64,000 nucleotides of DNA from Mycogone perniciosa (GCA_025331125.1 JAOALB010000016.1:62001-126000), one strand, 5' to 3'. Positions 23,761 to 36,500 are shown, numbered from the stretch's first letter. A program made the numbers and translations. The notes: a model not told the origin generated them from the letters alone.

Positions 23761-25952
23761 TAAATGAAAATGACAAAAGAGAAAGAAAGATGGCCCTGGG
23801 AGGTATCTCGTTAATATATACGCCACCGAAAAGGAACCCAGTAGACGAAGAGGATCTAGAGGCGCATGTGTAAACTCTGAAGTGCTATGTGAAATGACAG
23901 AAACCATATTTAGCCCTCCGTTCAGCATCTGACAGTGCGATCCGAAGCACTACTACTGTCTATGTTGGGATTTCATTTGTGTCTGTACTCGTACAGATTA
24001 CACACAACCACCTCCATTGCAGAACTACCACTACTCCGTAGGTCCTCCCTCTCAGCTGTCCATCTGATAAGGACGTCAAAACGGGCGGGAGAGAAGAGAG
24101 CAGCCCATGACGGGGATGGACCGTGGGATTGGCCACTGGCGGTGGATCTTCGACGTCCCTGAAGCCCTGGCGGGACACACTCGGCGCGCTCGTGGATCGG
24201 CTTGCAGGACTTGAGGACTTGCAGGGCTTGGCTTGGGAAGAAGAGCAGAAGAGGGATGGATGATGCTCGCTGGCTGGAGGGGCCTTGCCAGGGGGTGAGA
24301 GTTTGCGGGCTCTCCATCCCTGGCCACATGGCGACCAGTACTCTCTGTGTTGCTCACTAACCGTTCACATGCACTTTTAACGTGCAGCCCTGATAGTGGG
24401 AGACCGCTGGGCAACAAGGTCGGTTGCTGGATTGGATGGATGACGGCCCGGGGGCAGCCTGCTGGGAGCTGCAGGCAATGAGCTAGTCGTGCTGTTAGCG
24501 CAGCCAGTAAAGTTAGCTCTCCGTACTCTGTACAATGGGTGCGTAGGCCATGTTTTGTCGCGGGCAGAGAAACAAAACACTCGTGGGTGTTGAATGCTGG
24601 TGACAAAGGGATGGGGAGGGAAGGGGGAGAAAAGTCCAATGATAAAATTAGCATGTGTGACGAACCAGAGGCCGACTCGGCGCATTGGACGACCCGAAGT
24701 CATTGGACGTGTTCTGCTGTATTCTGCCCTGTTTGTGGAGCGGCTGCGCGGGAGCCGGATCCAAGGATATGTTCGTTCTATGTACTCCGTATCTTCTGCC
24801 GAGACTCTCGCGTGCAATTACTACTCGTACAAGTCCAAGGGTCTTCGTTGTTCGCATCCATCTCACTTTGCATCAACCACACTCGTACAATAATACTCGT
24901 AGATGCCTCACTGACATGGCTCCCGAGGTCCCCTGGAGAATCTCACCTCTACTCGTACATTACTCATGGCCCATGGCCTCCCCTCACCTGCAGCACCTAC
25001 AACAGCCATTGAATGAAACACAACGCACTGCTCTGCAGCGCTGGTGAGAACAACGGCCGCCAGTCTCGAGGGCGAGAGACGGCACTCGAACGCCCAGGAC
25101 GTCCATTATGGCCGCCGATCTGGGATCACCCATGTCTAGCGCCCACATGGATGCTAGCTCATTTGGCGGCCCCCTTGAAGGGCTTGAACGCATCAGAGCG
25201 CTTGTCAGAGGCCATTCTGGAAGACCCATCAACGCTGCTGAGACACTGGACGTTAAACCCCATGGGAGACGTGGGTAGGTCGTCTGTCCCTTTCTCTGGA
25301 CAGGCGCCCTCCATCACGGCCATCAGCCATCAGCCTCAACCATACCATCGACAGCAGCACCAGATTCCGGTGTACCACAAACGGAAGTCTCAGCCACTTC
25401 TTGCAGCTGGGATGACATGGGCAGGCCAACAACCACTAGCAATGCCTGTCCTCCCCCACGACAATACCGTCTGACGAAACGGCTGGCTGTTCAGTAGTCC
25501 CAGGTTAGTGCATTAGCTTGCCACGCTGGGCAGCTTCCGCTTCCCTCTATTTTCCCTATCTACGAGTATGGACTGGGAAATGGAGGAGGACCCAAGACGC
25601 TGGCTGAGCTATGCAATGCATGTCCTCTCTTGCCTACCCTTGATTCCGACGTTTTCAATCGCTGTTCGATTTCCTCGGAAGAGGAACGCCGTTGTCTATC
25701 CAAGGGATGAAACTAGTGGTTGAAAGGCTCCTACAGAGTACTCGTACACGACTCTACCAGAGCAGGGCTCGACTTATTAGTCCGTCAGATGATGGGGGCC
25801 AGGGCGGCACGGGCATTTTATCTTAGCACCTGATCCATCCCATCGATACCAATTCGTCCCAGTCTGGCCTGACGCCACCACACACCTTTTGGCATGGGGT
25901 CACATTTAACCGTGAGAGAATACCTACGAGTAGATACTACGGGTACTGACCA

Positions 25953-25987
25953 CGGAGTACTTCGTATGGAGTACTCCGTATGAAGTA
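25953..25987. repeat. Chained GTAC array, five overlapping units
   Basis: Contiguous chain with spacers GGA, TTC, GGA, TCC and GAA between GTAC/GTAT linkers. Two linkers are GTAT instead of GTAC. Units overlap end to end with a 7-nt period. Confidence 0.85.
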
Positions 25988-28900
25988 CACTACTGCTCGG
26001 TGCTTTGGAGTAACCTTCTCTTTAGTGAGGTACTAGGTATTGTTCGAGCCAGATGAACGCTTCTTCATAAGCGAAAGGCGCCATTTGGCGAGCGCCATGC
26101 AAAGAAAGATTGGCGTTACACAGCTTCGTCCCTTTTTTTTTTTTCTTCACCAAGAGATTGAGAATATCTAAGTTTTTCCCCTGCAAAAGTTATTTTTTCT
26201 TTGCCCCTCACCTGAAGACACATGCTGCAGGGCCTTTCAGCACGTCGGGGAACAGGAGGGTGATTTCCTAAAAGTGGGTTTTAGGCCCGTAATGCTCCCG
26301 TGGGGCAGAATTACACGTACATCGTGTAATAACCAACAAACAAAACCGGTCATGAACTGAGTATTGTGTTGAAAGGAAATAGTAGTAGTAAAATATAAAA
26401 AAAACCGCGGAAAGATGTACGAAGTACGAACATGCCCTTTATTTATTGTGCATTGACCTAACACATTTTTCAACCTGTGGGGGGATATGCATTCTCCGTG
26501 GCATATCAGCTAGACGGCCCCATGATATCGCCCCCAACCCCTCAGGGAGCTCTTTCTTAGAGCCTTAGAGCTCTCATTTGATTAAACCAGCTTCCCCTTG
26601 CGTGAGCACTCAGCCACCCACACGTTCCTAAGCTTTGTGATGGGTGGTGGAAGCACACTATTGCCATGCGACCGCTTCGAGTGTGTATGTGCCTTCATTT
26701 ATCATAACCTGTTTTGAGAAGCTTCGTTTGCCTCCTCAAACATTCGGGGGGGGATTTGAGCTGGGCGCACGTTGCTTTGGTTACGTACATATCGGGAATC
26801 CCCCATATTACTATATTACTATAATCCACCAACTTGCATTGGCATCAACATAGTCCTCGTACCCGGGAACTGCGCGCGAGTCTAGCTACGAATACTACGA
26901 AGTACTCCTACTACTAATTGCACCATGATTCTTGGGAAATGGAAATGGAGCTCATGCAGAAAACAACGCCCCGTTTGCCTGTGCGCGATTATCTGCATTT
27001 TCTTTATACTACTGCCCTTTTTTCCCGAGCTCATCTCACCTAGGTAAGTACCGAGTACGTACTAAAATTAGCACTAATACTCGTATTAGGAGCAATACTC
27101 GTAGAAGTTCGCGAACAGCTCCTCCACGTGAATGATGTTGAGTGCCTCGGAGATATCTCCCAGACGTTGCAATCCTATCCCAAATCGTGTGTGCATTATT
27201 AGAGACAGCAGTATGGCCTTATCTTATTTCCACTAGAAAGACACCACGCCCGTATGCCCATTGTCGATACGGCAAGGCGACGGGCAATTCATCGCCGCCC
27301 GATTTTAGCCATCTGGTCCCCGAGACGGGACGGTGCGAGAAGTGAGTGCTCTCTCATGGCCGCCGCCACGCGCGTGCACTGCACACTGCACACAGATCAG
27401 GCAGGTTCCAGTGTGGATGGATAGGGGTTGAGGTGTTTGCACTCGCAGCAGATAAGCTGATAAGTTCATTTCCAGGCAGCCATTCCAAACAGTTGACAAC
27501 AGAATCTCCGATCACAAAGACAGCGTGATCGACCCAATGGTCATGCAGAGCTTGCATCCGGAGGTTTCAAGTCCTCGACGCATCAAGTACCGGCCGAAGT
27601 CCCGTGTTGGCCAGTTTTGGCTCTGCACCACGAGTTTCCAGCAAGGCCCACCACTGTTACACAGCAGCCTGCCAAGAAACGTTGGCGATGCACCGTCATA
27701 AACGGTAGATCTCGGTATGCAATGTACGAAGTACGTGATGCAGTCCTTCGTACTCCGTACATGGCGGTAGTACTACTACCTGGACAATGCAGCCAAGCAG
27801 CCAGCCAACCCCTGACAGAATATGCAGATGGCGGAACCGAAATGGAAGACAATGCTACCATGGCTCTGTCAGATCGCAGACATTGGTTACTGCGAGGCGC
27901 AGAGATGTCATCAGCATTAGCTAATGTCCAGAACGACTCGTATAGAACAAGGTAGGCAAGTAGGTAAGCCCATGTTGCATTTCAATCCTGTCTGCCGCTG
28001 AAAAAAAGCAATGTTTGTTTTACAACGGGTGGCCTCTGAAGAGGACTCGGCGCAAAAAAGGTGTCGAAGAGTCGTCTGTGCGTTCATTAGCTCCCGTTTG
28101 TTGATCCATAATATCTCCCCTCTTTGGCAGCCCGCCAGCAGAGGAGCCCTGCTTGCAGCGCAGCGCAGCACATCAGCATATCCAGGCCCTCCAGTGGATA
28201 TGCATGCAGGTTCGTCATTCTACGCCTTTAAGCGTTTTGGAGTTCAGGAGATGTTTCTCGCAGAGAGTCCCATGGGTGGGTGGTCATGTCTATCCGACCA
28301 AAACAGAGAGGTGGGAAAAAAAGGTGAGACTCTTTTTCTCTTCCAGCGAGGGAATCGCCTAGTACCAAGACATCAGGTCTCACAAGACCGGTTTCCTCTT
28401 CTCTGCAGGTACCAGAGTCACCACCACTCCAGCTGTGCCTTGCTGCTGCTGCTGCGATGGATGTACGGAGTACATGCATTTGTAATGGTGGTGGTGTGCG
28501 GCCCATCCAGGCTGCGCGTGGGTTGGGCCCCATTTTCTTACGTCTGCCTTTTCCCCCCTCTCATAGGCTTATTTCCTTGAACCCCGTAGCGCCATGCAGC
28601 ATCGTGGCATCATGGGGGAGGACGGACGGTCAAGCCGAAGCTCGATGTTGCAGCGATCGGCTTATTGGCTGCATTAGTACTAACCTACCAGACGAGGGTA
28701 CGTTTTCTTCAGCCTGTTTACTGGTTGGAGTACGAAGTACTCGTAGATGCTCTGGCGCAGCGCACAGGATGGTATTCTCACCCTTCAAGATGTCGCAATA
28801 CTCATAATACTTCGCAGATGGGTTCTGATCTCAGAGAATACACTACCCTAGACCTACTGTGGGTTTTTTTCCTTTTCTTTTCATTTCCTGTGTAACCGAC

Positions 28901-29263
28901 TACTTCATCTTGTTATAAGCATCAAATCATGCATATCATTTTCTTGTTGCTAATTGTTTTTCTCGGGTTGGCCTTTAGCAGCATCCAAAAAAATTAGCTG
29001 CGTTGTATGCTTTTCTGTTGCTATACGAAGTATTACGAAGTACTCCTATGGAGTTGTAGTGCCTATGTTGTGCCTTCCCCATCCATAAAATGACCCGCAG
29101 GCGCAAATCTAGCGAAACACCTCCAGACTCATCAGACTCTCAGACTCGTCTTTCCTATAATCATTTCTCCCTTTCCACCCGCCTCCGCTCTCCGCTCTCC
29201 GCCCGTTTACTAATAAATAAACAACTAAAACCTCACCGAAATTGCAGATTCCTGCGGAATAAA

Positions 29264-29314
29264 TACTTCGTACGAAGTACATACTAGTACGAAGTACTGC
29301 CGCCGTACGGAGTA
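29264..29314. repeat. GTAC array with 16-bp palindrome
   Basis: TACTTCGTACGAAGTA at 29264-29279 is a perfect palindrome. TACGAAGTA at 29288 and TACGGAGTA at 29306 follow within 35 bp. Confidence 0.85.
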
Positions 29315-30249
29315 TTTTCCCTGGCATTTCATGCCCCCCCCCAAATCCCCTAGAGACAACGCCCTTGGGGCAGAGACGATAATAACCGCGTGCATCAAAC
29401 TTACTCGTACGAAGGAGGATGCTGGGATATCCCTAGCATAATTGGCCTCATTCACCGCTCCCAATTCATGCATCAAGCCCCATTTCAAGATGGAGTTGCT
29501 GGTATTCCTTGCTCCATACACGAATGCTCGCAGACATTCATATACATACCATGTACTCCGTACCCTGCACGTTTTTTTCCAAACTGCCAGACATCTGCCA
29601 GCGCCCCGGGGTTTCTCTCACAAGCACTCCGGAGGAAAACCCGCTCCCCCCTCACAGGGCTCTCGCTAATCAGAACAGGCACACACACAACACGCACGTC
29701 ACACAGCCCAGCAAGGCCTCACGCGCACTCGGTCGGAACAGAGAGAGAATGGGTACGGGTGTGGCTCAAGTCTTCTCTGCCGGATTAGTCTCGTGCGACT
29801 GCGAATGTGCGCGCATACGGCTCCCTCTAACCCTACTGAGTACATACATTCGACAGATATACCGACCGAGACAGCCGGCCGATCATACTCGTAAGGCTGA
29901 ATAGATAGTATGTGGTGGAAGATGCTGACTGGCGTGACGAAGTAAATACGAGAGGATGATATTACAGTACTCCGTACCTGGCAATCCTGCTAATCCACCA
30001 TCGTTCGCAAACTCTCTGTTTATGATCTGATTATTTTCTCTGTTGTGCATCTCTCCCCTCAATTACGAAGTAGATCCGGCCACAATTTGCGTACTTCCAC
30101 TCCTCTCTACTCCGTACGGAGCACTGCTATTCATATCCATGACTCTGACTTCAGCTCGTGTCATCAGCGGGCACAAGCCCAAGCTATCCGCACGATTGGA
30201 CGCCTCTTCGGCAGCGCCTGCGTCAGCCTACCTTGGTAGCGCCGAAAGG

Positions 30250-30293
30250 TTCTGTCTTCTGTCTTCTGTCTTCTGTCTTCCGTCTTCCGTCTC
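30250..30293. repeat. (TTCYGTC)n tandem repeat, period 7
   Basis: Six copies of a heptamer: four TTCTGTC then two TTCCGTC, followed by a partial TCC. It is pyrimidine-rich on the plus strand and not in a supported gene. The ordered TTCTGTC-to-TTCCGTC change suggests one base substitution spread by slippage. Confidence 0.85.
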
Positions 30294-31260
30294 CTGGCTC
30301 CTTCGCTGCCAGTCGTGTTGATCTCTTCGCCTTGAACTACGCCGAACGGAGCAGGTTCCGGTGTTCCCAAGCCCTGCTGGCGTTTGTCTCGTACGCGCAC
30401 ATCATGCCAAAAATATACCCATTGCTTGAAACACTCGAAGCCCTGTCATCCTGCTCATGGCTTTTTTTTATATTATTTTTTTACATGTCCTTGGAAAGTC
30501 GTAATAAAACTCCGGCGGTCTCATTGGATTAACAACACAGTGCTTTCATGATACTTGCTCCATGCATGCAATGTAATCTGGTTGGTTACCAATCTTGACG
30601 TCAAAATTAAACCAATGCGCCCAGAAAAATCAAGGCAGTACGAAGTAGATGCAGCAAAAGAAGAAAACAGCACTTTGAATAATACACGGAAAAGAAATCC
30701 AGGCATTTAACTTGATAAAAAGAGGAGATGAAAACCAGGGTTTTCAGATCGATCACCATAATCGGGCCCACTACTATGAGTACGCGCTATATGAACTAAT
30801 AATATACTTCGCATCTCCCCATTGTTTCTCAGAACCATCACAGCAATAACACCCTCCCCCCTTTTCCCAAAACACTATCATACCATTTCGAAACAAACAT
30901 ATTATCACAAGACCTATTCGTAATTAGTCTCCCACCCTCTCTTTTGACACATGGCGCGAAAACGCCTTACCGTTAATAGACTTCCACGCTACCCAGGCAC
31001 CATGAAAACCTTCTCATCTCCCAACTCCCCTCGGCAGCCTTAGTGCGCGCCAAAAGAGAGAGGCCTGGAATTTTTGGATCGCACGTTCTAGATCCCATCT
31101 CGGCGCGGGCCCGGATCGTCACGGGCCTGGCTTGGCTTGCTAACTGTGTTGATCACCTCATCGAGGGAATCGAGAGAATCAAGGGACCAGATGGTGGTTG
31201 AAGAATAGATAAAAGCCAAGAAACCGCTATAGAACTGAGCTTCGAGCATAATACAATTGC

Positions 31261-32528
31261 TTAGGCTTTCTCTGTCACCGAAGAGACAATGTCCTTCCAT
31301 GGCTGAGGTAGTGGAGGAGGTCGAGGAGGTTGTATAGTTGCCTCGGCGTCATCCTGGACTTCCTTTCTTTGACCATCCTCCTCCACAACGGAGATTGCGA
31401 CTTCGATGTTATCCATCAATCCCCTCTCCCCGTTGCCATCATCGTCTGGGCATCTCTCCCTCTCCAGCTTCATGTCCATGATCATGCTCAGCTCAGGGCA
31501 GTATTCAAATATCTGTTTTCGACGTATCGGATCACCCCAGACCTGCGCATTCAGGTTGGTGCCGCCTTCCCGAACGTGATATCCCATGGGCTTTTCGATG
31601 TACACATCCTCAACTGCAAGGGCGCCGTTGAGCTTGGATGCAACTTTGGCGTCGGGAAGTACCCATAATCGCTTCCCAAACCATTCATCTTCTGGCTCAG
31701 AGTCGTTGAAACGTGATTGAAAACCCAAGACCCGTTTAATTGCCGAGACACGGCGTAGAGACAATCCGCCGTTCCCAGAGAACCGATCGTCATCAGTGCT
31801 GTAAGGGGAGAGTTAGCTCAGACATGAAGAAAATGACCATGCCACTCGTACGAACAAAGACATACCGTGGCGAGCCAGCCCAGCTCCACCCAAGCCATTC
31901 ATTCAAGCTTGTTTCCGAGTTTGCGCAGAGAATGCTGTCATATTCATACTTCAAGATCCACTCAACCCCTGGAAGGAACTCGTCGTAGAACCTGACATCC
32001 GTCAACATGCGGAACACATCCTCTCTCCGCGCAATGGCCCAGGGAGCCGGAAGTTCCATCAAATCCAGCTTGCCAATGACTTGCTGATGCTGGATGGCAA
32101 AAGCTCTGCTCACACTGAACACACTCTCATGCGAGCCAATGAAGAGGAATCGCCAGTCCGGGGGGACTACGGAGATCATGTGCAGGATCTGGGGAACAAG
32201 ATGAGGGATGGGACGCGCTTCGACGAGAAGAGCGAGTTTTGACGAATTGAAGTTGTTGCGAGGGTCCTCGACGACTGGCCAGTCAAGTTTGATGCTGGGT
32301 ATCAACTTTCGCGCCTCCTGGATCCTGGACGAGACTTTGGTAGTGACGACGGGTCCGAATTGAAGCAATACAAAGCCCACCTGAAAGCTGAGAGTATTTC
32401 AGTGTCCCGATAGTCCAAGGAGATAGATATATGGGTATTATTTCATACGTCACACATAGTAGGATGATAAAAAGAACCCCAACTGGGTTTACTGTGCGGG
32501 TAAACCGTGAGATGTTGGCCCTCGTCAT
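31261..32528 (-). CDS. DUF5672 protein, type II membrane topology (copy A)
   Basis: Three exons: 32449-32528, 31866-32387 and 31261-31798, giving 379 aa. Intron 2 is GTATGT...TTACAG. Intron 1 can be GTATGA...CTCTCAG (used here) or the overlapping GTGACG...TTTCAG; both keep frame and differ by four residues. The N-terminus (MTRANISRFTRTVNPVGVLF, then IILLC) is a basic stub plus one membrane span, as in Golgi glycosyltransferases. The lumenal part carries the DUF5672 core: SSKLALLVEARP, HMISVVPPDWRF, YEYDSILCANS, SGNGGLSLRRVSAI, SEPEDEWFGKR, PMGYH. DUF5672 is of unknown function; the DS/NGGLSLR/ED pattern looks glycosyltransferase-like, which is inference. The tail after residue 325 is acidic then Pro-rich. 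It faces away from a paralogue 340 bp upstream. Confidence 0.85.
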
Positions 32529-32867
32529 GGTGACCGCAGCGATGGATTGTATTACATGGACATGAAAGAGTTGGAGGTGCCATCTCGAATATATGTATGT
32601 ACCGGGAGAGAGAGCGGTGAAGCTGAGTTGTGAGAGTAAGTGCCATCAGCGCGATGATGACTTCGATTGTCAACACCTGCCAGGAATGAACAAATGGCTG
32701 CGTCGTCATCTCCAATCTCCAACTCGAGCAAAATGCATGCATTTATCTTCTTCTCCTTCGTATAACGAAGTCTACCTCTGATACGCTCTGAAATGATCTT
32801 CTCCGATGGCGGTCCACGACTCCGACTCCGACTCCAGGTGTCTGTATGGCCCCTGAGCTCTAGACGA
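32529..32867. promoter_or_regulatory. Shared promoter region of the divergent DUF5672 pair
   Basis: About 340 bp separate the two inferred start codons, so both promoters must overlap or interleave here. I see no TACGGAGTA motif in it, unlike the larger intergenic regions. No clear TATA box. Confidence 0.55.
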
Positions 32868-33926
32868 ATGCGCTTTGCAACTGTCTGCGCCGGTCTGTGG
32901 TTCGTCAATCCCCCAAAGCCTCTATGGGGTAGAATGGAGGGAACAAACTGACCAGAATACAGTTGTATGATATGGCTCTTGCTCATCTTCTCATCCGGGT
33001 CTGGCGTCCGCCTCCCACGCATCACCCTCGAATACCAGTCACAACACTCTCGCCATCTCTCCCGCTTCAACGCCTCAAAAGTCGCCCTCCTCATCGAAAA
33101 CCGTCCCAGCGCCATCCTCGCCCCTCTCATGCTTCACTTCATCTCCGTTGTGCCCCCCGACTGGCGCTTCCGCTTCATGGGTTCCCCTGCCTCTGTTGCC
33201 GCCATCAACAGCTCCATCGCCATCCGCCATCATGTTGCCGCGGGCAAGCTCGACCTCACTTACATCCCCAGAAACATGAGCACTACGGGTCAGGAGATGA
33301 TCAGTCGCTTCCTCACCACGCTGTGGCTCTACGAGTCCGTTCTGCAACCCGCTGAGTGGCTACTTGTTTTCCAGACCGACTCTATGCTCTGCGCGAACAG
33401 TAGACAAAATCTCAACGACTTTCTGGAGTATGACTGGGTTGGGGCGCCGTGGAATCCTGGTGGATCGTGGGGCGGCAACGGGGGATTGTCTCTTCGTCGT
33501 GCGAGCCGCATCATCGACATTCTGCGGAACCAACGGCGTGCCCATGACTCTGAGCCCGAAGATGTATGGCTCACTGAACGTCTTGCCCATCGTCCTAATG
33601 GCAAAGTGGCTAACGGGTCTGTCTCGCTTACCTTTTCCGGAGAGACGCACAGGGGTTTGCCGGAGTGTGTCTCTCGGAACGCTACCTTCGACAACGACGA
33701 TGGTAGTGATGGCGAATACGTCGAGGGCATTGACGATTGGCGAGACGGGTTTTATGAGCCAATGGGGTATCACACAGGTGGCAGCGGCACTTGGTTACAT
33801 AGCGAGGTATGGGGACAGCCTGAGTTGAGGGAGCATATCTGGAAGTACTGTCCGGAGATCAAGATGACGCTGGACATGGATGTGGCGAAATATGTTCCGG
33901 GAAATTGTGGTGCGCGGTGGGTATGA
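32868..33926 (+). CDS. DUF5672 protein, type II membrane topology (copy B)
   Basis: Paralogue of the minus-strand gene beside it: shared ISVVPPDWRF, DSMLCANSRQNLNDFLEYDW, GNGGLSLRRASRI, HDSEPEDVWLTERL and EPMGYH. The main exon is open from 32963. An acceptor with a good branch site (CTGAC...ATACAG, ending 32962) implies a short first exon, here 32868-32896 with donor GTGGTT; 32899 with donor GTTCGT also fits phase. This gives MRFATVCAGL fused to CMIWLLLIFSS, a plausible signal anchor, 330 aa. If no upstream exon exists, translation would start at 32967 (MIWLLLIF) with a short hydrophobic end. An acidic insert (DNDDGSDGEYVEGIDDW) lies near residues 253-269. It ends convergent with sec12. Function unknown; possibly a glycosyltransferase-like enzyme. 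Start confidence is low, family confidence good. Confidence 0.82.
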
Positions 33927-34222
33927 ACATTGGTGATATACAGAAGGTTGTCATGATGGGAGAAGCTATTGACGTCGAAGATCCATTTCGTGGAGTGTCT
34001 TGTCTTTGGTAGGACCTACAGTCAGGAGAAAATAGATACTATTATTGTGACTGAAGGACACACTGCCCGTGATTCGCATATAATTGAACAATACAACAGG
34101 GCCGTATCCACATGTTCTGGTAACAGTACTCCTTATCATAGCCACAAGCATTAACACCAACTCATCCAAAACATACAATCGTGTCTCAGTGCGCGCGTAT
34201 TACTATTCCCAAAAGCGAGGCC

Positions 34223-36055
34223 TCAGCCAGCCAAAGCATGGCCCACGGCACCGGCAAGCTCACCAAACAAGATGCCCTTGAAAACACTCTCGCCCATATT
34301 CTGCGTCCACGCGCCAGCATCTCCCAACCTCTCCCTCCAGGCGTGCCTCTGCTCCTCGCCGAGTTCCTCCCACGTCTTAGCGGGGCCATGGACTTCCTCG
34401 TCGTGGACATCAAGCTTAATCGCCTTGCTGCCGTCGGTGGTAGCGCCATCCTCCACAGCGACGGGGGGATGCTCAGTCTCCCATATGACGAGCGTCTCGC
34501 CGGAAGCGGGATTTGCACCACCGGCTAATTTGGAGAGGAAATGGTCCTTGGAGAAGATGGCGGGTGGGTGGTCTGGCGAGCGGAGGGTGCCGTGCCATGA
34601 GGGGAGGAATTTGTGGGCGTGGATGATGGGTTTGCTGGAGCCGTACATTTCCATGATGCTTTGGCCGACGATGGCCATGATGAGCGCCACGATGCTTAGG
34701 GTAATGACCAGAGAACGACGAGAGGGCGGCTTGGAGCGCATGGCGATGACGTAGCGAGTTGATGGGGGCGATGACGCTGAATTCTGGGCTGATGACTTGT
34801 CGATATGTCTCTTCAGGAGAATGCTGTGGACGGCGACGCCTTTTTGGAGGGACGCGCTGGCAAGCTTGATGAACTGCGGCGCTGTGTGTGTTTTCGGAGG
34901 GATGAAGTGTGAAAAGGCCACGCCGGTGATGTTATCGGCGCTGTGGACATCGGTGAGTGTGTGGAGCGGGTACAGGTCGAAGAGGATCCCTATCGACGAG
35001 AGGGCCTTGTGTTCCATGGTGTATAATGATATTGAAGAGTCACTGCCAGCCACCGCGATGGCGAATTGTGTGCTGCCGATGGGCGCCGTTGGTGATGACG
35101 GAGGGGATATGTTGGCTACGGCGAGTGCTGTGGCGGAAATCTTCCTGGGGATGCGGACTGTCGCAGCTATCCGAGCCTTCTCGTGGCCAGGGGTAGGAAG
35201 TCGGAAGCCCTGGATAAGCACACCGGTTCTCCCTGGCAGGTTGGCGGCTGCGAGGAGGAATTCCGGGTTCAGAAACCGAATCGATCGGAACATCGGTCGC
35301 TCGCCATGGTCATCCGGCATGGTAAAGATGAGCTCCGGATCGCTGCCCTCCTTGCCGATCTTGACAAGGTGTAGCTCGTACTTGTGGCAAAAGGCCAACA
35401 GATATTCGTCCTCCGCCGTTTGCACAATATCCAGATCCTCCGCGTCCTTCGGGAGCTCTATCACGCCCTTCACCTTGGGCTTGGGCTCTGTAGCGTCAAA
35501 GACGGCGATCTGCGGGTCTTTGCCCATGCCTGAAGCCGCGGCGCCGACCGATCCAGCGACGCGCAATAACCGCTGGTAGGTGTCGGCATCTGGGTTGGCG
35601 AAGAAAGCGCTGCGCGACAGCTCTGTGATCTTGACATCGGGTTTCGCATCACCGGCAGGGGAACGCGATTTCGGCTGCTCGATAGAAAAGGTTCGGAGAT
35701 GGTGGTTCGTTCCCTTGGCGATGTCTTGGGGGCTCGAGTTGACGCCGGCGAAGAGGTAGGATGACCCGGGGGCTAGCGACATGACGCTGTCTTCGTCGCG
35801 GGAGAGCTCGAGCTCGCCAGCTTTGCGGAGCTCATTCTCGCTAACCGTCTCGAGGACCGTCTATGAAGAAACTGTGAGTTGTCGCATCGTCATTTGGAAG
35901 TCAGGAGGATGACGCACGATCTTGTTGCCCACGCCGGAGCGTCCAGCGCCGCCGCCACCGCCGACAATGAGGCGGTTTGCATCTTGAGGATCGAAATTAA
36001 TGGCGTAGAGTGGGTAGTCGAGCTCTATGCTCGCGTGTGGGAAGGGTGAAGTCAT
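34223..36055 (-). CDS. sec12: Sec12, ER guanine-nucleotide exchange factor for Sar1
   Basis: Activates Sar1 at the ER to start COPII coat assembly. Two exons: 35918-36055 and 34223-35860; intron GTGCGT...TTCATAG; 591 aa. The N-terminal blade carries LYAINFDPQDANRLIVGGGG followed by AGRSGVGNKI, the glycine-rich loop typical of Sec12. The body has WD40-type blades (AVAGSDSSISLYTMEHKALS, HSADNITGVAFSHF). A single membrane span at about residues 430-446 (LVITLSIVALIMAIVG) is preceded by basic RSKPPSRRS, so the propeller is cytosolic and the last 145 residues lumenal, as in yeast Sec12. The 3' end converges on DUF5672 copy B with 296 bp between stops; the 5' end faces the GNAT gene. Confidence 0.92.
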
Positions 36056-36491
36056 GGCCTGTGGTGCGCCAGGATGTCGTTGGATGCGGCTGATGATATC
36101 GAGGTTGCGATCGCAAATGGGCGAGAGCAGTAGGAAGATGAAGGGAAAGCTGGCACGGAAGCTTAAAGACAACTACTGATGAAATGAGAAGCGCAGGTTA
36201 TTAGGAGAGGAGCCGAAGGCGGTTTAAGGCCAGATGTTCAGATGCAGCTATTTTTTGGGGGTTGCGGGGGATCGAATCTCCGCCCGATTCGGCCCATAGT
36301 CACTGACCAGGGGGTGGAGGTACAGAGACACGACCATGAGATTGGCACATTATTACAACTTGGATCCATCAAAGATGTAACAGTGTAACAGTTACATACG
36401 GATAATCTTATATACATGAGGCATACACCGAGGATCTTCTGGGGCCGGTTCGGTTAGGAGTGACTCATGTAGGTTCGGGGGAAACATCTCT

Positions 36492-36500
36492 CTATATAAG
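36492..36500 (+). promoter_or_regulatory. TATA box of the GNAT gene
   Basis: CTATATAAG, the clearest TATA element in the window. It is 120 bp upstream of the ATG at 36620, a usual distance given a short leader. Confidence 0.6.

Larger units (their letters stand above)
23761..31260. other. Gene desert, 7.5 kb, rich in GTAC-array motifs
   Basis: No supported gene. Several open frames of 100-190 codons exist (for example about 24539-25012, 28011-28580 and 29509-29904). They overlap in multiple frames, contain translated copies of the GTAC motif and show no recognisable domain. Exact TACGGAGTA/TACTCCGTA lie at 24032, 24783, 25972, 27751, 28464, 29306, 29554, 29968 and 30108; TACGAAGTA/TACTTCGTA at 25958, 26418, 26896, 27725, 28731, 29024, 29034, 29264, 29271, 29288, 30064 and 30639. 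A period-7 repeat lies at 30250-30293. A non-coding RNA or decayed transposon could be hidden here, but nothing in the sequence shows one. Confidence 0.6.

Noticed and set aside
24539..25012. 157-codon open frame on plus strand
   Set aside because: Overlaps equally long frames on both strands, contains motif copies and lacks any family signature.
25953..25987. Possible CRISPR-like or MITE structure from repeated short units
   Set aside because: Units are 7 nt apart with 2-3 nt spacers, with no longer unique spacers, no terminal inverted repeats of transposon length and no target-site duplications.
28011..28580. 189-codon open frame on plus strand
   Set aside because: No recognisable domain, composition typical of random open sequence, and overlapped by several frames on both strands.
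36255..36290. tRNA-like T-arm (GGATCGAATCTCC)
   Set aside because: The loop lacks TTC at the right place and no A-box or acceptor-stem pairing is found upstream.
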